Numbered from the stretch's first letter, positions 54,792 to 63,145 are shown. The stretch is 64,000 nucleotides of DNA from Fibrobacter sp. (GCA_024399065.1 JAKSIB010000003.1:123006-187005), one strand, 5' to 3'. The notes: generated from the sequence alone by a model not told the origin. A program made the numbers and translations.

Positions 54792-54818
54792 TGTCCAAAA
54801 AGTTTTGCGGTTAGGAGG

Positions 54819-54847
54819 AGTCCCGCGGATGCGTCCGCGGGACTTTT
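54819..54847 (+). terminator. Rho-independent terminator
   Basis: AGTCCCGCGG pairs perfectly with CCGCGGGACT, then TTT, 28 bases after the lipoprotein stop. Confidence 0.85.
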
Positions 54848-54887
54848 CATGCAAAAAAACTTTTTCGCGAGGTTGTCCCAGAGTTCA

Positions 54888-54932
54888 CAATCGCTATGCG
54901 ATTGCCCAGGGGTTCGGGGGCGGAAGCCCCTG
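54888..54932. repeat. Double-hairpin palindromic block
   Basis: CAATCGC/GCGATTG around TAT, followed by CAGGGG-TTC/GAA-CCCCTG around a G-rich loop. It sits between two terminators and is not explained by either. Similar in style to the block at 35911. Confidence 0.5.
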
Positions 54933-54940
54933 AGTGATAA

Positions 54941-54968
54941 AAAAGACCCCGCTTTCGCGAGGTCTTCT
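54941..54968 (-). terminator. Terminator of tRNA-His
   Basis: AAGACC-CGC pairs with GCG-GGTCTT around TTTC; on the minus strand it is followed by TTTTTT. Confidence 0.8.
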
Positions 54969-54976
54969 TTTATTCG

Positions 54977-55051
54977 GGTGGATGACCGGACTCGAACCGA
55001 CAACATCCAGAATCACAATCTGGGACTCTAACCAATTGAGCTACATCCACC
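54977..55051 (-). tRNA. tRNA-His (anticodon GTG)
   Basis: The minus strand folds into a cloverleaf: acceptor GTGGATG/CATCCAC with the extra G at position -1 opposite C73, D arm GCTC...GAGT, anticodon stem CCAGA/TCTGG with loop TTGTGAT, and T arm GTCGG-TTCGAGT-CCGGT. The G-1:C73 pair is specific to histidine tRNAs. CCA is not encoded. Confidence 0.92.
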
Positions 55052-55070
55052 ATGAATGTGTGCCAAATAT

Positions 55071-55101
55071 AAAAAAGCCACCCCGATTTTCAAGGGTGGC
55101 G
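55071..55101 (-). terminator. Terminator of the zinc-motif protein gene
   Basis: GCCACCC pairs with GGGTGGC; on the minus strand it is followed by TTTTTT. Confidence 0.8.
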
Positions 55102-55178
55102 ATTTAATTTTTGCTAAAAAATCGATTTTTCGGAGCGAAACTCACGAATTAGTGCGATTTCAGCGCTAAACCTGCAAA

Positions 55179-55544
55179 TTAGTCGTTCTTCAGCTTGGAA
55201 ACGATGCGCAGGAAGTTGGCGCGCTTGAAGTCGTTACGGTGTTCTTCGCAGAAACGGGGATAGATGTACTGCTTGGGGAACACCTTGATGGAGAACATCT
55301 CGTTGCAGCCTTCCAGGCAGCACTTGAAGGTGAGGTCCATGGACTCGGTGTAGTTGTGGCGGAAGATGATGTTCTTGGATTCGATGTTTTCCACATCCTT
55401 CTTCTGCTTCTGGCGCTGCTTGATGTCGCGGTGCAATTCGCAGTACTTGGCGATCGGATGACCCCAGAATTCGCGGCCGCAGCCCGGTTCCTGGCAGACT
55501 TTCAACTTGATACGCTTCTTCTTCTTGTACTTAGGTAATTGCAT
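55179..55544 (-). CDS. Small basic protein with two Cys/His zinc-type motifs
   Basis: The ATG at 55544 follows GAGGAAATT; the frame continues upstream but without support. The 121-residue protein has a very basic N-terminus (LPKYKKKKRIKLKV) and two similar Cys/His motifs: CQEPGCGREFWG...KYCELH and CCLEGCNEMFSI...RFCEEH, each of the form C-x4-C-x(12-18)-C-x2-H. Two zinc ions and nucleic-acid binding are plausible. I do not recognise the family. It has its own terminator and is upstream, on the same strand, of the tRNA-His gene. Confidence 0.7.
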   Translation of the reverse strand: MQLPKYKKKKRIKLKVCQEPGCGREFWGHPIAKYCELHRDIKQRQKQKKDVENIESKNIIFRHNYTESMDLTFKCCLEGCNEMFSIKVFPKQYIYPRFCEEHRNDFKRANFLRIVSKLKND

Positions 55545-55683
55545 AATTTCCTCGTTGCGCTCCGAGCCGTAGCCCGATTTCGTTAAAAGATAGTAAAAAT
55601 GGCGTAAAAAGTGCTGCAAGAGGGTGCCAGTTCTCGGGTTTCTTACGTGTATATGGTATGAACGCTGAAACTTTGGAGGTTTT

Positions 55684-56592
55684 ATGGTAAAAAAGGTGGT
55701 GTGTCTAGGGTGTAGGTTAAAAAAATGGGGCGTGGCCTTGGTGCTTGCTTGCGCATTCTTGGTGGGCTGCATGTATGTGTCCGGCGAGGTTATCGAAGAA
55801 AATGTGGCTAGTGCTACCTTCCTGGATGTTGGGCAGGGGCTGGCTGTTCTTTTCGAATTCGACGGAAAGTTCGCCATGTACGACTCTGGTCCCGACTCGG
55901 TGGGGGTGATGGACAGCCTGCGCGCTCGGGGCGTGGATACGCTTCAGTGGGTGGTGGCTAGTCACTACCATCGCGACCATGTGGGAGGCCTGCTGGAACT
56001 AGAGGATGGCCATGGTTCTGAGTCTGGAAGGTCGATGTCCCCTGGGCCGGTTGTAAAGCGGTTGTATGTGGGCCTGGACACCGCGGGAGGCTTTATTCGC
56101 GACAGTCTCTTTCGATTGGCCCGGTGTTTGAAAATTCCTGTGGACACGATTTTCCGTGGCAGCGAGATTACGTTGGGTGCGCTGCGATTGAAGACCTTGT
56201 GGCCACCAGCGTTTATGACCTTGGGTGGAAATGAATCTAGCATTGTGCTGGATGGACGCCTTGATTCGTCTACAGCATCTTTTTTGCTGGCGGGTGATCT
56301 GGATTCCGCTAGTGAACGCCGTCTCCTAGAGCTGTCGCCGTCCTTAAGTACAAACCTTTTACAGGTTCCTCACCATGGTTCCTCGGGAAGCAACTCGCTG
56401 AAATTCTTGTCTCAGCTGGCGCCTCGGTTTGCAGTCATCAGCGTGGGAGAAAACAACGGGTACGGTCACCCTACGAAGAGCGTCCTACAGAAACTGAAAT
56501 ATGTGATTGGCGATACCGCTGCAATCTATCGTACGGATTTAAATGGTACAGTAGAATTCCAGATGGTTCCTGGTGTGGGCGTCGTACCCTAG
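55684..56592 (+). CDS. ComEC C-terminal-like MBL hydrolase, lipoprotein
   Basis: The 302-residue protein has a lipoprotein signal (CAFLVGCMYV) and a metallo-beta-lactamase domain in the ComEC/Rec2 style: ATFLDVGQGLAVLFEF, the metal site ASHYHRDHVGGL, and LLQVPHHGSSGSNS followed by NGYGHPTKSV. In ComEC this domain is the extracellular nuclease-like part; here it stands alone without the channel domain. It could cut DNA or phosphodiesters outside the inner membrane. GGAGG lies four bases before the ATG. Its stop overlaps the convergent thioesterase gene by four bases. Confidence 0.82.
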   Translation: MVKKVVCLGCRLKKWGVALVLACAFLVGCMYVSGEVIEENVASATFLDVGQGLAVLFEFDGKFAMYDSGPDSVGVMDSLRARGVDTLQWVVASHYHRDHVGGLLELEDGHGSESGRSMSPGPVVKRLYVGLDTAGGFIRDSLFRLARCLKIPVDTIFRGSEITLGALRLKTLWPPAFMTLGGNESSIVLDGRLDSSTASFLLAGDLDSASERRLLELSPSLSTNLLQVPHHGSSGSNSLKFLSQLAPRFAVISVGENNGYGHPTKSVLQKLKYVIGDTAAIYRTDLNGTVEFQMVPGVGVVP

Positions 56593-57503
56593 TCGTTAAA
56601 ACCGATGCGTGCCTGAAAATGGCAGCGTGCCTTGAGGGGATTTCCCTTCATGTCTTCTGCGTTCATGCCGAACAAAACGGCGTGGTGCTTGGAATCCTTG
56701 AAACGGACCATGTCTACCTTTTCGCCCAGGGGGACCTGGTAGATGTAGTTCATTTGTATGGAACGGATGCCGCGGTTCCTTATTTCGGTACGGTCCAGGG
56801 CGTCCAAAACCCAGTCCACATAGCGGCAGTGGTTCACGTGATGATTGATGTCCAGATCTGTGTTGCGGCCTTGCACCTGGTCCACAACCTTCGGGAATAA
56901 ACCCATGGGGAGAATGTCCAGTTTTTCAGGAAGTGCTTCGCGGCCTTCTTCAATAGGAACGGGGAAGGGGCTGGTGGATGGCGGAACAGCCTTCATGGTC
57001 TTCATATCTACCAGCAGCCAGGAGGAGGTTCCTTCTACCAGGATGTTTCCACGGCCGTCCTTGACCATGTAATCCTTGTAGATTACTTTGTCCTTATAGT
57101 TCTCCTTTGCCCAGGTGCTGATGTACAATTCTTCGCCAAGCACGGGAGTGTGAATCCAGCGCAACTTCATTCGGGTCACCACGCATCCGTAGCCGGCATT
57201 CAGCATGTTCCATAAGCCGTAACCTTTACGCTGTGCGTCCGCCAGGGCGGCTTCCTCTGTAAATTGAAAAAGTCGGGAAAGTCTTAAGCGGCTGTGCTCA
57301 TCGCAATCAGAAAAACGGACGGTGAACTTCAGCTCGGTGATTTCATCAATGTCGACTGAAGAATTAACGGGATTCTTGGCTGCTGCGGCAATCATTTCTT
57401 CGGAAACAGACAAAGTCTCGGGTTCTTGTGCTTTAACAGATTTGGCCGAAGTTTCAACTTTTGCAGCCTTCTTTTGGGAACCGAAAATTTTTTTCAGAAA
57501 CAT
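56589..57503 (-). CDS. Acyl-ACP thioesterase (FatA/FatB-like)
   Basis: The 304-residue protein begins with a 45-residue Lys/Ala-rich extension and then two hotdog domains: FTVRFSDCDEHSRLRLSRLFQFTEEAALADA and, in the second, NTDLDINHHVNHCRYVDWVLDAL with the catalytic Asn/His region. This matches bacterial acyl-ACP thioesterases, which release free fatty acids from acyl carrier protein. Start follows GAGGCATCA. Single-gene unit. Confidence 0.85.
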   Translation of the reverse strand: MFLKKIFGSQKKAAKVETSAKSVKAQEPETLSVSEEMIAAAAKNPVNSSVDIDEITELKFTVRFSDCDEHSRLRLSRLFQFTEEAALADAQRKGYGLWNMLNAGYGCVVTRMKLRWIHTPVLGEELYISTWAKENYKDKVIYKDYMVKDGRGNILVEGTSSWLLVDMKTMKAVPPSTSPFPVPIEEGREALPEKLDILPMGLFPKVVDQVQGRNTDLDINHHVNHCRYVDWVLDALDRTEIRNRGIRSIQMNYIYQVPLGEKVDMVRFKDSKHHAVLFGMNAEDMKGNPLKARCHFQARIGFND

Positions 57504-57581
57504 TGATGCCTCGTTGCGTTATAGACCTTATTTGAACAGGCTTTCCTAAAACAATCTGGTTATAATTTATAAATTTGTGGT

Positions 57582-58904
57582 ATGGCAGAACCTTTTTTTC
57601 GTCCCAGTTTTATTCAACTTCCCGCTCTTAGTTCCTACAATGGCGAAGTCCGTGTTCCGGGCTCCAAGAGTATTACCAACCGCGTTTTTTTGATTTCCGC
57701 CTTGGCAAAGGGCACGACCAAGCTTCATAACTTGTTGCGTAGTGATGATACCCGCTACATGGGCGAGGCACTCAAGAAACTTGGCGTTGACATCCAGATG
57801 TCCGAAGACTTCACCGAAGCGGTGGTCGTTGGAAATGGCGCCTGCCTTAATGCTCCCAAGAATGAAGAGGGCAAGAATGTTGCCGACCTTTATTTGGGCA
57901 ACGCCGGCACCGCTATGCGATCTCTCTGCGCAGCACTGACTCTTGGTGAAGGTGAATTCAACTTGAGTGGTGAAGAACGCATGAAGGAACGCCCCATCCG
58001 TGATTTGGTGGACGCTCTCCACACTTTGGGTGCCGATATTACTTACAAGGAAACAGAAGGCTATCCGCCGGTTTGCATCAAGGCCCACGGCCTCAAGGGT
58101 GGCGAAGTCAGTGTCCGCGGAAACATTTCCAGCCAGTACCTGACGGCGCTTCTGATTTGCGCTCCCTACGCTGAAACGGAATTGCATATTCATGTCGAAG
58201 GCGAGCTGATTTCTGCCCCGTACATTTTGCTGACCTTGAACGTAATGAAGGAATTCGGTATCGAAGTTCGTCATGAAGGTCTTACCGATTTTTATGTTCC
58301 TAAGGGCGTTTATCAGAGCCCGGGCGACTACATGGTGGAAGGCGATGCAAGTTCCGCCAGCTATCCGCTGGCCGCTGCCGCCATCGCTCACGGAAAGGTC
58401 CGCGTTCTTGGCGTAGGTAGCAACTGCTGCCAGGGCGATGTGAAGTTTGCAAACGTTCTTGAAAAGATGGGTGCCAAGATTACCATGGGTCCGGACTGGG
58501 TCGAATGTGAAGGTCCTGCCGGTAAGTTGAATGCTATCGACTTGAACTTGAACGATATTCCCGATGCCGCCATGACTGTGGCTGTTCTGGCCTTGTTTGC
58601 CGATGGTACTTCCAAGATTAGCGGCATTGCCAGCTGGCGCGTCAAGGAAACGGACCGCATCGCCGCTATCGTCGCAGAACTCCGTAAGGTGGGGGCTGAG
58701 GTTTCCTCCGATATGGATAGCATTACGGTGACGCCGCCTGCTGACCTTCAGCCTGCTTCCATCGAAACTTATAACGACCATCGTATGGCCATGTGCTTCA
58801 GCTTGGTTGCGTTGGGCGGAGTGCCCATCAAGATTCTTGACCCGGCTTGCGTGAACAAGACTTATCCCAAGTACTTTGAAGATTTCCAGCGTATCGCCAA
58901 GTAG
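57582..58904 (+). CDS. aroA: 3-phosphoshikimate 1-carboxyvinyltransferase (EPSP synthase)
   Basis: The 440-residue enzyme shows the EPSP synthase signatures: PGSKSITNRVFLISALAKG, the PEP-binding LGNAGTAMRSLCAAL, GDASSASYPLAAAAIA, and RVKETDRIAAIVAELRKVGA near the C-terminus. It joins shikimate-3-phosphate and PEP on the way to chorismate. The ATG follows TATAATTTATAAATTTGTGGT with no Shine-Dalgarno sequence. A PBP4-like gene follows after 18 bases and is probably co-transcribed. Confidence 0.95.
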   Translation: MAEPFFRPSFIQLPALSSYNGEVRVPGSKSITNRVFLISALAKGTTKLHNLLRSDDTRYMGEALKKLGVDIQMSEDFTEAVVVGNGACLNAPKNEEGKNVADLYLGNAGTAMRSLCAALTLGEGEFNLSGEERMKERPIRDLVDALHTLGADITYKETEGYPPVCIKAHGLKGGEVSVRGNISSQYLTALLICAPYAETELHIHVEGELISAPYILLTLNVMKEFGIEVRHEGLTDFYVPKGVYQSPGDYMVEGDASSASYPLAAAAIAHGKVRVLGVGSNCCQGDVKFANVLEKMGAKITMGPDWVECEGPAGKLNAIDLNLNDIPDAAMTVAVLALFADGTSKISGIASWRVKETDRIAAIVAELRKVGAEVSSDMDSITVTPPADLQPASIETYNDHRMAMCFSLVALGGVPIKILDPACVNKTYPKYFEDFQRIAK

Positions 58905-58922
58905 GCAGGCCAAGTAACGCCG

Positions 58923-61070
58923 ATGAAAAGAATTCTGAGTTTTATTTGCTTCATTGCAGTGACTGCTTTTGCAGCCATCGATATTGATTCGTTCCAGGTC
59001 TACGTGGATTCCCTGGTTCCAGGTTCCCGTTATGGCCTTTCCATCCGTTCGGTAAAAACAGGTAAGGAACTGACCAACATCCGTGGCGACGAAAAGTTTA
59101 CTCCGGCAAGTACTCTCAAGACTTTGACTACGGCTACCGCGATTCATTTTTTGCCCCTGGATTATGAACCCAAGACCTATGTGTCCTTGAACGGTAGCGT
59201 ACAGAAGGGAACTTTCCATGGTTCTGTAAATATCCGTGGCGAAGGAGACCCGAATTTCTCTGGACGTTACTATGCTGATCCGTTCTACATGTTGTACGCC
59301 ATGGTGGATTCCATCCGGGCATTGGGTGTGGATACCATTCGTGGCACAGTTGATTTGGATTCCAGTTACTACACGGGTCCATGGAAAGCGGAACACTGGC
59401 GCAAGAATTTCTATGACGCTTGGTATGGTGCAGAAATTGCTCCCCTGAACTTCAATGATAATTGTGTGGTGGTCCGTTTCAAGCCTGCTGAAAAAGAGGG
59501 CAAGCTTGCCGTTGCCGAGGTTATTCCCGACATTGGTTATGTGACATTGAAGAATGAAATGACCACTGTTCCGGGAAGAAAGAAAAAGTGGACCTGGGCT
59601 TTGGATCCGGTAAAGTCTGAAATCACTCTTGGTGGAACTATTGGTGTCAAGGTAGATTCTGCTCAGCTGGTGCTCCCCATTAGAAACCCTGTGGGATTCT
59701 TTAATGCAGCATTCATGTACGCTCTCAAGGAACGTGGAGTCACCTATATTCCCACAAAGGGTGTTCCCTCTGGAATTGAAATTGCCAAGTACGAATTTTC
59801 CGCGGCTCCGTTCCTCAGCATTCTCGATGAAATCAATCAACGTAGCCAGAACTTCCATGCCGAAGCCTTGTTCCGTAATCTTGGCGCACAAATGGCTGGC
59901 GAAGGCAGTGTTGAAGGCGGCAAGGCCATGGAGCGAAAGTTCCTTAATGAAATGGGCTTGAACCCCGATGATTTTGAAGTCTGGGACGGTTGCGGACTTT
60001 CTCCCAAGAACAAGTTGATGCCTTCTGTTGAAACAAAGCTTTTGGCAAAGATGGCTCGTCATCCTAAGGGTAGTTACTACATCAATAGCTTTGCAGGTCC
60101 CGGCCTTGGCACGGGCGGTAAGCGTCAGCTGGATTTGCCTTATCCCTGGCTGACCCGTTTCAAGACTGGTTTCATTGGCGAAGCTCATGCTCTTGTAGGT
60201 TACATCTTCGCCATGAACGGCGACACCCTTTCTGTGGCCATGTACTTGAACGAGACGGGTAAGAATCCAGATGCAACCTGCAAGGATGTCTTGGATACTC
60301 TTTGGTCCCGTCTGGTGATGCAGACCAATGACAATTATGCATCCTTGCTTGAAATGAAAAAGCTTTGGGTGGACGGCCAGAATGTTCGGGGCCTTTACGC
60401 TCGTCTGGATTACTTTACCAATGCTCTCAAGGGAAAGCCTTACCGTTTAGGTCCCATGGGTGAAGGCTACCTTGGAAATGTGGAATCCAAACCCTTGGTT
60501 TATTTGGATTCCGTAGACTGTGTGACTTTTGTGGAACACGCCTTGGCCTTGGCTCGCGCCACTCACGAAGATTCACTCTTCTGGGAATTGCAACGCATCC
60601 GTTATAAGGCGGGAAAAATCAGTTACCTGAATCGTAAGCACTATATGGTGGTGGACTGGGTTTCTGATTCCAAGTATGCGAAGATCATTCCCATGGCCGG
60701 CGATACTATAATTCAGCGCACCATGCCCAAGGTTGATTTCTTCAAGGCGAAGGGCTTGACTTATACTGTGAATGGTCAGGCAAAGGATGTGCCTTCTGAT
60801 ATCCGTTACTTGCCTTACGACAAGGCATTAGAATTTGCTAGCAAACCTTATTCCGGACCTATGATGGTGATTGGCGTTGCCTTTGTCGGAAAGTCCGAAA
60901 AGATCGATGCCACCCACACTGGGTTTGTCGTTTTAAGAAATGGTGAACTTCCTGTGCTGCGTCATGCTTCTTCCTTGAGAAAGCAAGTTATTGAGCAGCC
61001 CTTTGGCGAATACCTGGAAAGCCGCCGTGGAAAACTTCCTGGCGTGACTCTCTTTGAATTTGTTCAATAA
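58923..61070 (+). CDS. dacB: PBP4-type DD-carboxypeptidase/endopeptidase fused to a DUF1460 domain
   Basis: The 715-residue protein has a signal peptide (about 1-18) and a PBP4/DacB domain (about 20-470) with the three active-site motifs S63-T-L-K66, S308-Q-N310 and K414-T-G416. It continues with a second domain (about 490-715) that matches DUF1460 amidase-like cysteine peptidases: C533 in DSVDCVTFVEHAL and H665 in THTGFVVL. PBP4 removes D-Ala or cuts cross-links; DUF1460 proteins are NlpC/P60-like hydrolases. Stand-alone PBP4 proteins end before this second domain. A periplasmic, dual peptidoglycan-cutting enzyme is inferred. Confidence 0.85.
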   Translation: MKRILSFICFIAVTAFAAIDIDSFQVYVDSLVPGSRYGLSIRSVKTGKELTNIRGDEKFTPASTLKTLTTATAIHFLPLDYEPKTYVSLNGSVQKGTFHGSVNIRGEGDPNFSGRYYADPFYMLYAMVDSIRALGVDTIRGTVDLDSSYYTGPWKAEHWRKNFYDAWYGAEIAPLNFNDNCVVVRFKPAEKEGKLAVAEVIPDIGYVTLKNEMTTVPGRKKKWTWALDPVKSEITLGGTIGVKVDSAQLVLPIRNPVGFFNAAFMYALKERGVTYIPTKGVPSGIEIAKYEFSAAPFLSILDEINQRSQNFHAEALFRNLGAQMAGEGSVEGGKAMERKFLNEMGLNPDDFEVWDGCGLSPKNKLMPSVETKLLAKMARHPKGSYYINSFAGPGLGTGGKRQLDLPYPWLTRFKTGFIGEAHALVGYIFAMNGDTLSVAMYLNETGKNPDATCKDVLDTLWSRLVMQTNDNYASLLEMKKLWVDGQNVRGLYARLDYFTNALKGKPYRLGPMGEGYLGNVESKPLVYLDSVDCVTFVEHALALARATHEDSLFWELQRIRYKAGKISYLNRKHYMVVDWVSDSKYAKIIPMAGDTIIQRTMPKVDFFKAKGLTYTVNGQAKDVPSDIRYLPYDKALEFASKPYSGPMMVIGVAFVGKSEKIDATHTGFVVLRNGELPVLRHASSLRKQVIEQPFGEYLESRRGKLPGVTLFEFVQ

Positions 61071-61074
61071 GAAT

Positions 61075-61099
61075 GGCGGCCAAATGAGCCGCCCTTTTT
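61075..61099 (+). terminator. Rho-independent terminator
   Basis: GGCGGC pairs with GCCGCC and is followed by TTTTT. It touches the end of the convergent gene. Confidence 0.8.
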
Positions 61100-61529
61100 A
61101 ATCGCCAAAATCGAAAGCCAGAATAGCAACCATTTCGTGCTGCTCTCCGCCTTCAAATAAAGTCCATGCGTCGGGTTCCCATCCATAGGCGTTTACGGTG
61201 AGCTCCTTGCCCATGGCAATTTCAGCCTTCTCGATTTCTTCCCACTGGATACGGCCTGCGGGGGCCTTGTAGTAGCGCAGCATGCCCAGAGCGTCCATAG
61301 ATTCCGGATGGTCATCTACTAGCTGGTAAACGCAATCCTTGTAGGATTCGCCCTTCAGTCGGATAACGCGATAGAGTCGCTTGCGGCCTAAGAACTTGGA
61401 CAGGTCGCTATGGTGAACATCCACTTTTGCGTTACCTCCAAAGAAGATGGACAACTCACGAAAAATTTCGGAGTTCTCGTCCATCAAAGGGGAAAGCTTC
61501 TTGATTTGTTCTGCAATATCTACCGGCAT
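61098..61529 (-). CDS. Uncharacterised cytoplasmic protein
   Basis: From the ATG at 61529 the protein has 143 residues, no signal peptide and no membrane segment. Visible features are IFRELSIFFGGNAKVDVHHSDLSKFLGRKRLYRVIRLKG in the middle and a C-terminal AYGWEPDAWTLFEGG...MVAILAFDFGD. I do not recognise it. The frame stays open to 61649, but that extension runs through a TGTCATCCCC repeat (translated as KIPDQVGDDIP), so I take the shorter form. The start lacks a good ribosome site. Confidence 0.55.
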   Translation of the reverse strand: MPVDIAEQIKKLSPLMDENSEIFRELSIFFGGNAKVDVHHSDLSKFLGRKRLYRVIRLKGESYKDCVYQLVDDHPESMDALGMLRYYKAPAGRIQWEEIEKAEIAMGKELTVNAYGWEPDAWTLFEGGEQHEMVAILAFDFGD

Positions 61530-61555
61530 ATCCCAAAGGTATATTTTTTCGGGAA

Positions 61556-61582
61556 TGTCATCCCCGACTTGATCGGGGATCT
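61556..61582. repeat. TGTCATCCC-type small palindromic repeat, copy 2
   Basis: TGTCATCCCCGA-CTTGA-TCGGGGATCT forms a hairpin and resembles the element at 51831. It lies at the 5' edge of the uncharacterised gene at 61098 and is the boundary of the only gene-poor stretch in the window. Confidence 0.65.
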
Positions 61583-61773
61583 TGCCGTTTATGGGTGTTG
61601 GAGTTGAACCAAATGTATTCGTCCTTGCAATCGTATTCGGGGCCGTCATTGAGGCCTCGGGCCGTAGTAAGCTGGACTATGAAGTGAGAGAGTTGGATGC
61701 GGAAACAGAAACATTTGGATCGTATGATGACAAACATCATGTTCATGCCCAAGTTCGTTGTGTCAAGGAATAA
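61583..61773 (+). pseudogene. Possible C-terminal remnant of a TIGR02145-type gene
   Basis: In the 415-base gap (61530-61944) an open frame ends at a TAA at 61771 with EVRELDAETETFGSYDD, then HHVHAQVRCVKE. The VRCVKE ending matches the closing VRCIKN and IRCVKD of the TIGR02145 proteins at 52896 and 61945, and a terminator-like hairpin follows, as after a real gene. There is no start, signal sequence or other TIGR02145 motif. I read it as a possible gene fragment cut off at the repeat; chance is not excluded. Confidence 0.3.
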
Positions 61774-61807
61774 ATCCCATTGGAGGGGTCTTTTAGGTTA
61801 GGAAAAG

Positions 61808-61834
61808 CTCCCGCTCGGTATATCCGGGCGGGAG
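61808..61834 (+). terminator. GC-rich hairpin, terminator-like
   Basis: CTCCCGC-CGG pairs with CCG-GCGGGAG around TATAT. The following tract is only weakly T-rich. It has no intact gene upstream and may belong to the remnant at 61583. Confidence 0.5.
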
Positions 61835-61944
61835 TTCCTCCATTTTGGAATATCATTAAGGTGTTTTTTCTTTCAAGTGTGCATAAGGTCACTGCATAAT
61901 AGGGCTTTGAAGAGTATATTTTTTTACGATTTTGGAGGTCTCTA

Positions 61945-63084
61945 ATGATGTCTGATATTTTTAAGATGACGTTGGTTGGGTTGGGTGCGTCTTTGGGCTT
62001 GATGGGCTGTTCGGCAACGAGTTCTGAAACAACTCTTTCCGATGAATGTGGTGGAAAGGATTACAAGAAGAATCTCCAGCGCTGCTTTGGGGATCTTTTG
62101 GTGGATGCATGCAATGGAGGCCTGGTAGATTCCGTATTTACAGCTCAAGGTAAGTTCTATGTGTGTCGTAGAAACAATACTTGGCAAGAGGCTTCTAAGA
62201 ATGAGGCCTACTTTGAAAGAGGCTGCGAGGCCGGAAACGAAAATGCTTCCCTTGAGTATGGCTACAGCACCGTTGTTTGCATTCAAGATACCTCAAGCAA
62301 CTGGAAATGGGTGGTTGATAGTCAGGTTGAAGCGTCTCGTCTGAAATCCTCCAGCAGTTCAAAACCCGATGGAAGCAGTGATTCCAAGGTGGAATCTTCC
62401 TCTGATACTGCAGAAGAACCTAACTCTAGTTCATCATCAGTGACACATCGATACGAAAGTACAGTAGAGTACGATGGATACACCTACAAGACTGTGGGCA
62501 TTGGCACGCAACTTTGGATGGCCGAAAATCTTCGTGCTACTACAGGAATTGATTCTAGCTGGTGCTATAATGATGAACCGAAGAATTGCGAAATATATGG
62601 ACGTTTGTACACCTGGTCTACAGCCATGGGCATTGATGAAAAATACCAGACTCAGTCTGCGACAAAAGCTGGGGTTATTAGTAGGATAGAAAATAATCGT
62701 GGCATTTGTCCCGAGGGTTGGCATATACCTAGCGATGATGAATGGCAAACGCTATTTGACTTTGTTGACGCAAGTAATGGCATTGCTACCGCCGGCCAAA
62801 GTCTCTGTGATCCTAATGGGGCTTGGAAGGGATATGACAATTATCCTATGACAGATGACTATGGTTTTTCTGCAATTCCTGGCGGAAAGTACCAGTACTC
62901 TCTTGAAAATAATAGTAACGAGGGATGGAAAAATTTTGGTGAAAGCTTGCACGTTTGGAGTGCTACAGAAAGCGTCGATACCACAGCAACCAATGTCTAT
63001 ACGCGTTACATTCAACCGACCCAGATTGATCGTAATGACTTCCCCAAGATGCGCCGTCGCTATATTCGTTGTGTGAAAGATTAA
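61945..63084 (+). CDS. Lipoprotein with Fibrobacter major paralogous domain (TIGR02145)
   Basis: The 379-residue protein has a lipoprotein signal (LGLMGCSATSS), a Cys-containing module (about 30-125) with GKFYVCRRNNTWQEA, a Ser-rich linker (about 133-170), and a TIGR02145 domain (about 175-379) with YKTVGIGTQLWMAENLR, YGRLYTWSTAM, GICPEGWHIPSDDEWQTLFD and the terminal RRYIRCVKD. It should be exposed on the cell surface. GGAGG lies nine bases before the first ATG. Not paired with a TIGR02147 gene. Terminator at 63114. Confidence 0.87.
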   Translation: MMSDIFKMTLVGLGASLGLMGCSATSSETTLSDECGGKDYKKNLQRCFGDLLVDACNGGLVDSVFTAQGKFYVCRRNNTWQEASKNEAYFERGCEAGNENASLEYGYSTVVCIQDTSSNWKWVVDSQVEASRLKSSSSSKPDGSSDSKVESSSDTAEEPNSSSSSVTHRYESTVEYDGYTYKTVGIGTQLWMAENLRATTGIDSSWCYNDEPKNCEIYGRLYTWSTAMGIDEKYQTQSATKAGVISRIENNRGICPEGWHIPSDDEWQTLFDFVDASNGIATAGQSLCDPNGAWKGYDNYPMTDDYGFSAIPGGKYQYSLENNSNEGWKNFGESLHVWSATESVDTTATNVYTRYIQPTQIDRNDFPKMRRRYIRCVKD

Positions 63085-63113
63085 TAAAGTAATTTGTTTG
63101 GTGTAAAATAAGA

Positions 63114-63145
63114 GACGTCTTGAATTTATTCAAGACGCCTTTTTG
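63114..63145. terminator. Bidirectional terminator
   Basis: CGTCTTGAA pairs with TTCAAGACG around TTTA, followed by TTTTT, between convergent genes. Confidence 0.85.

Noticed and set aside
57567..60188. An 873-codon open frame on the minus strand
   Set aside because: It is antisense to aroA and the PBP4 fusion, whose motifs are intact; its translation shows no recognisable domain. It arises from the codon bias of the real genes.
61530..61649. Longer N-terminus for the uncharacterised gene at 61098
   Set aside because: The extension is mostly the translation of a TGTCATCCCC repeat and nearby non-coding DNA; the ATG at 61529 is more economical, although its ribosome site is weak.
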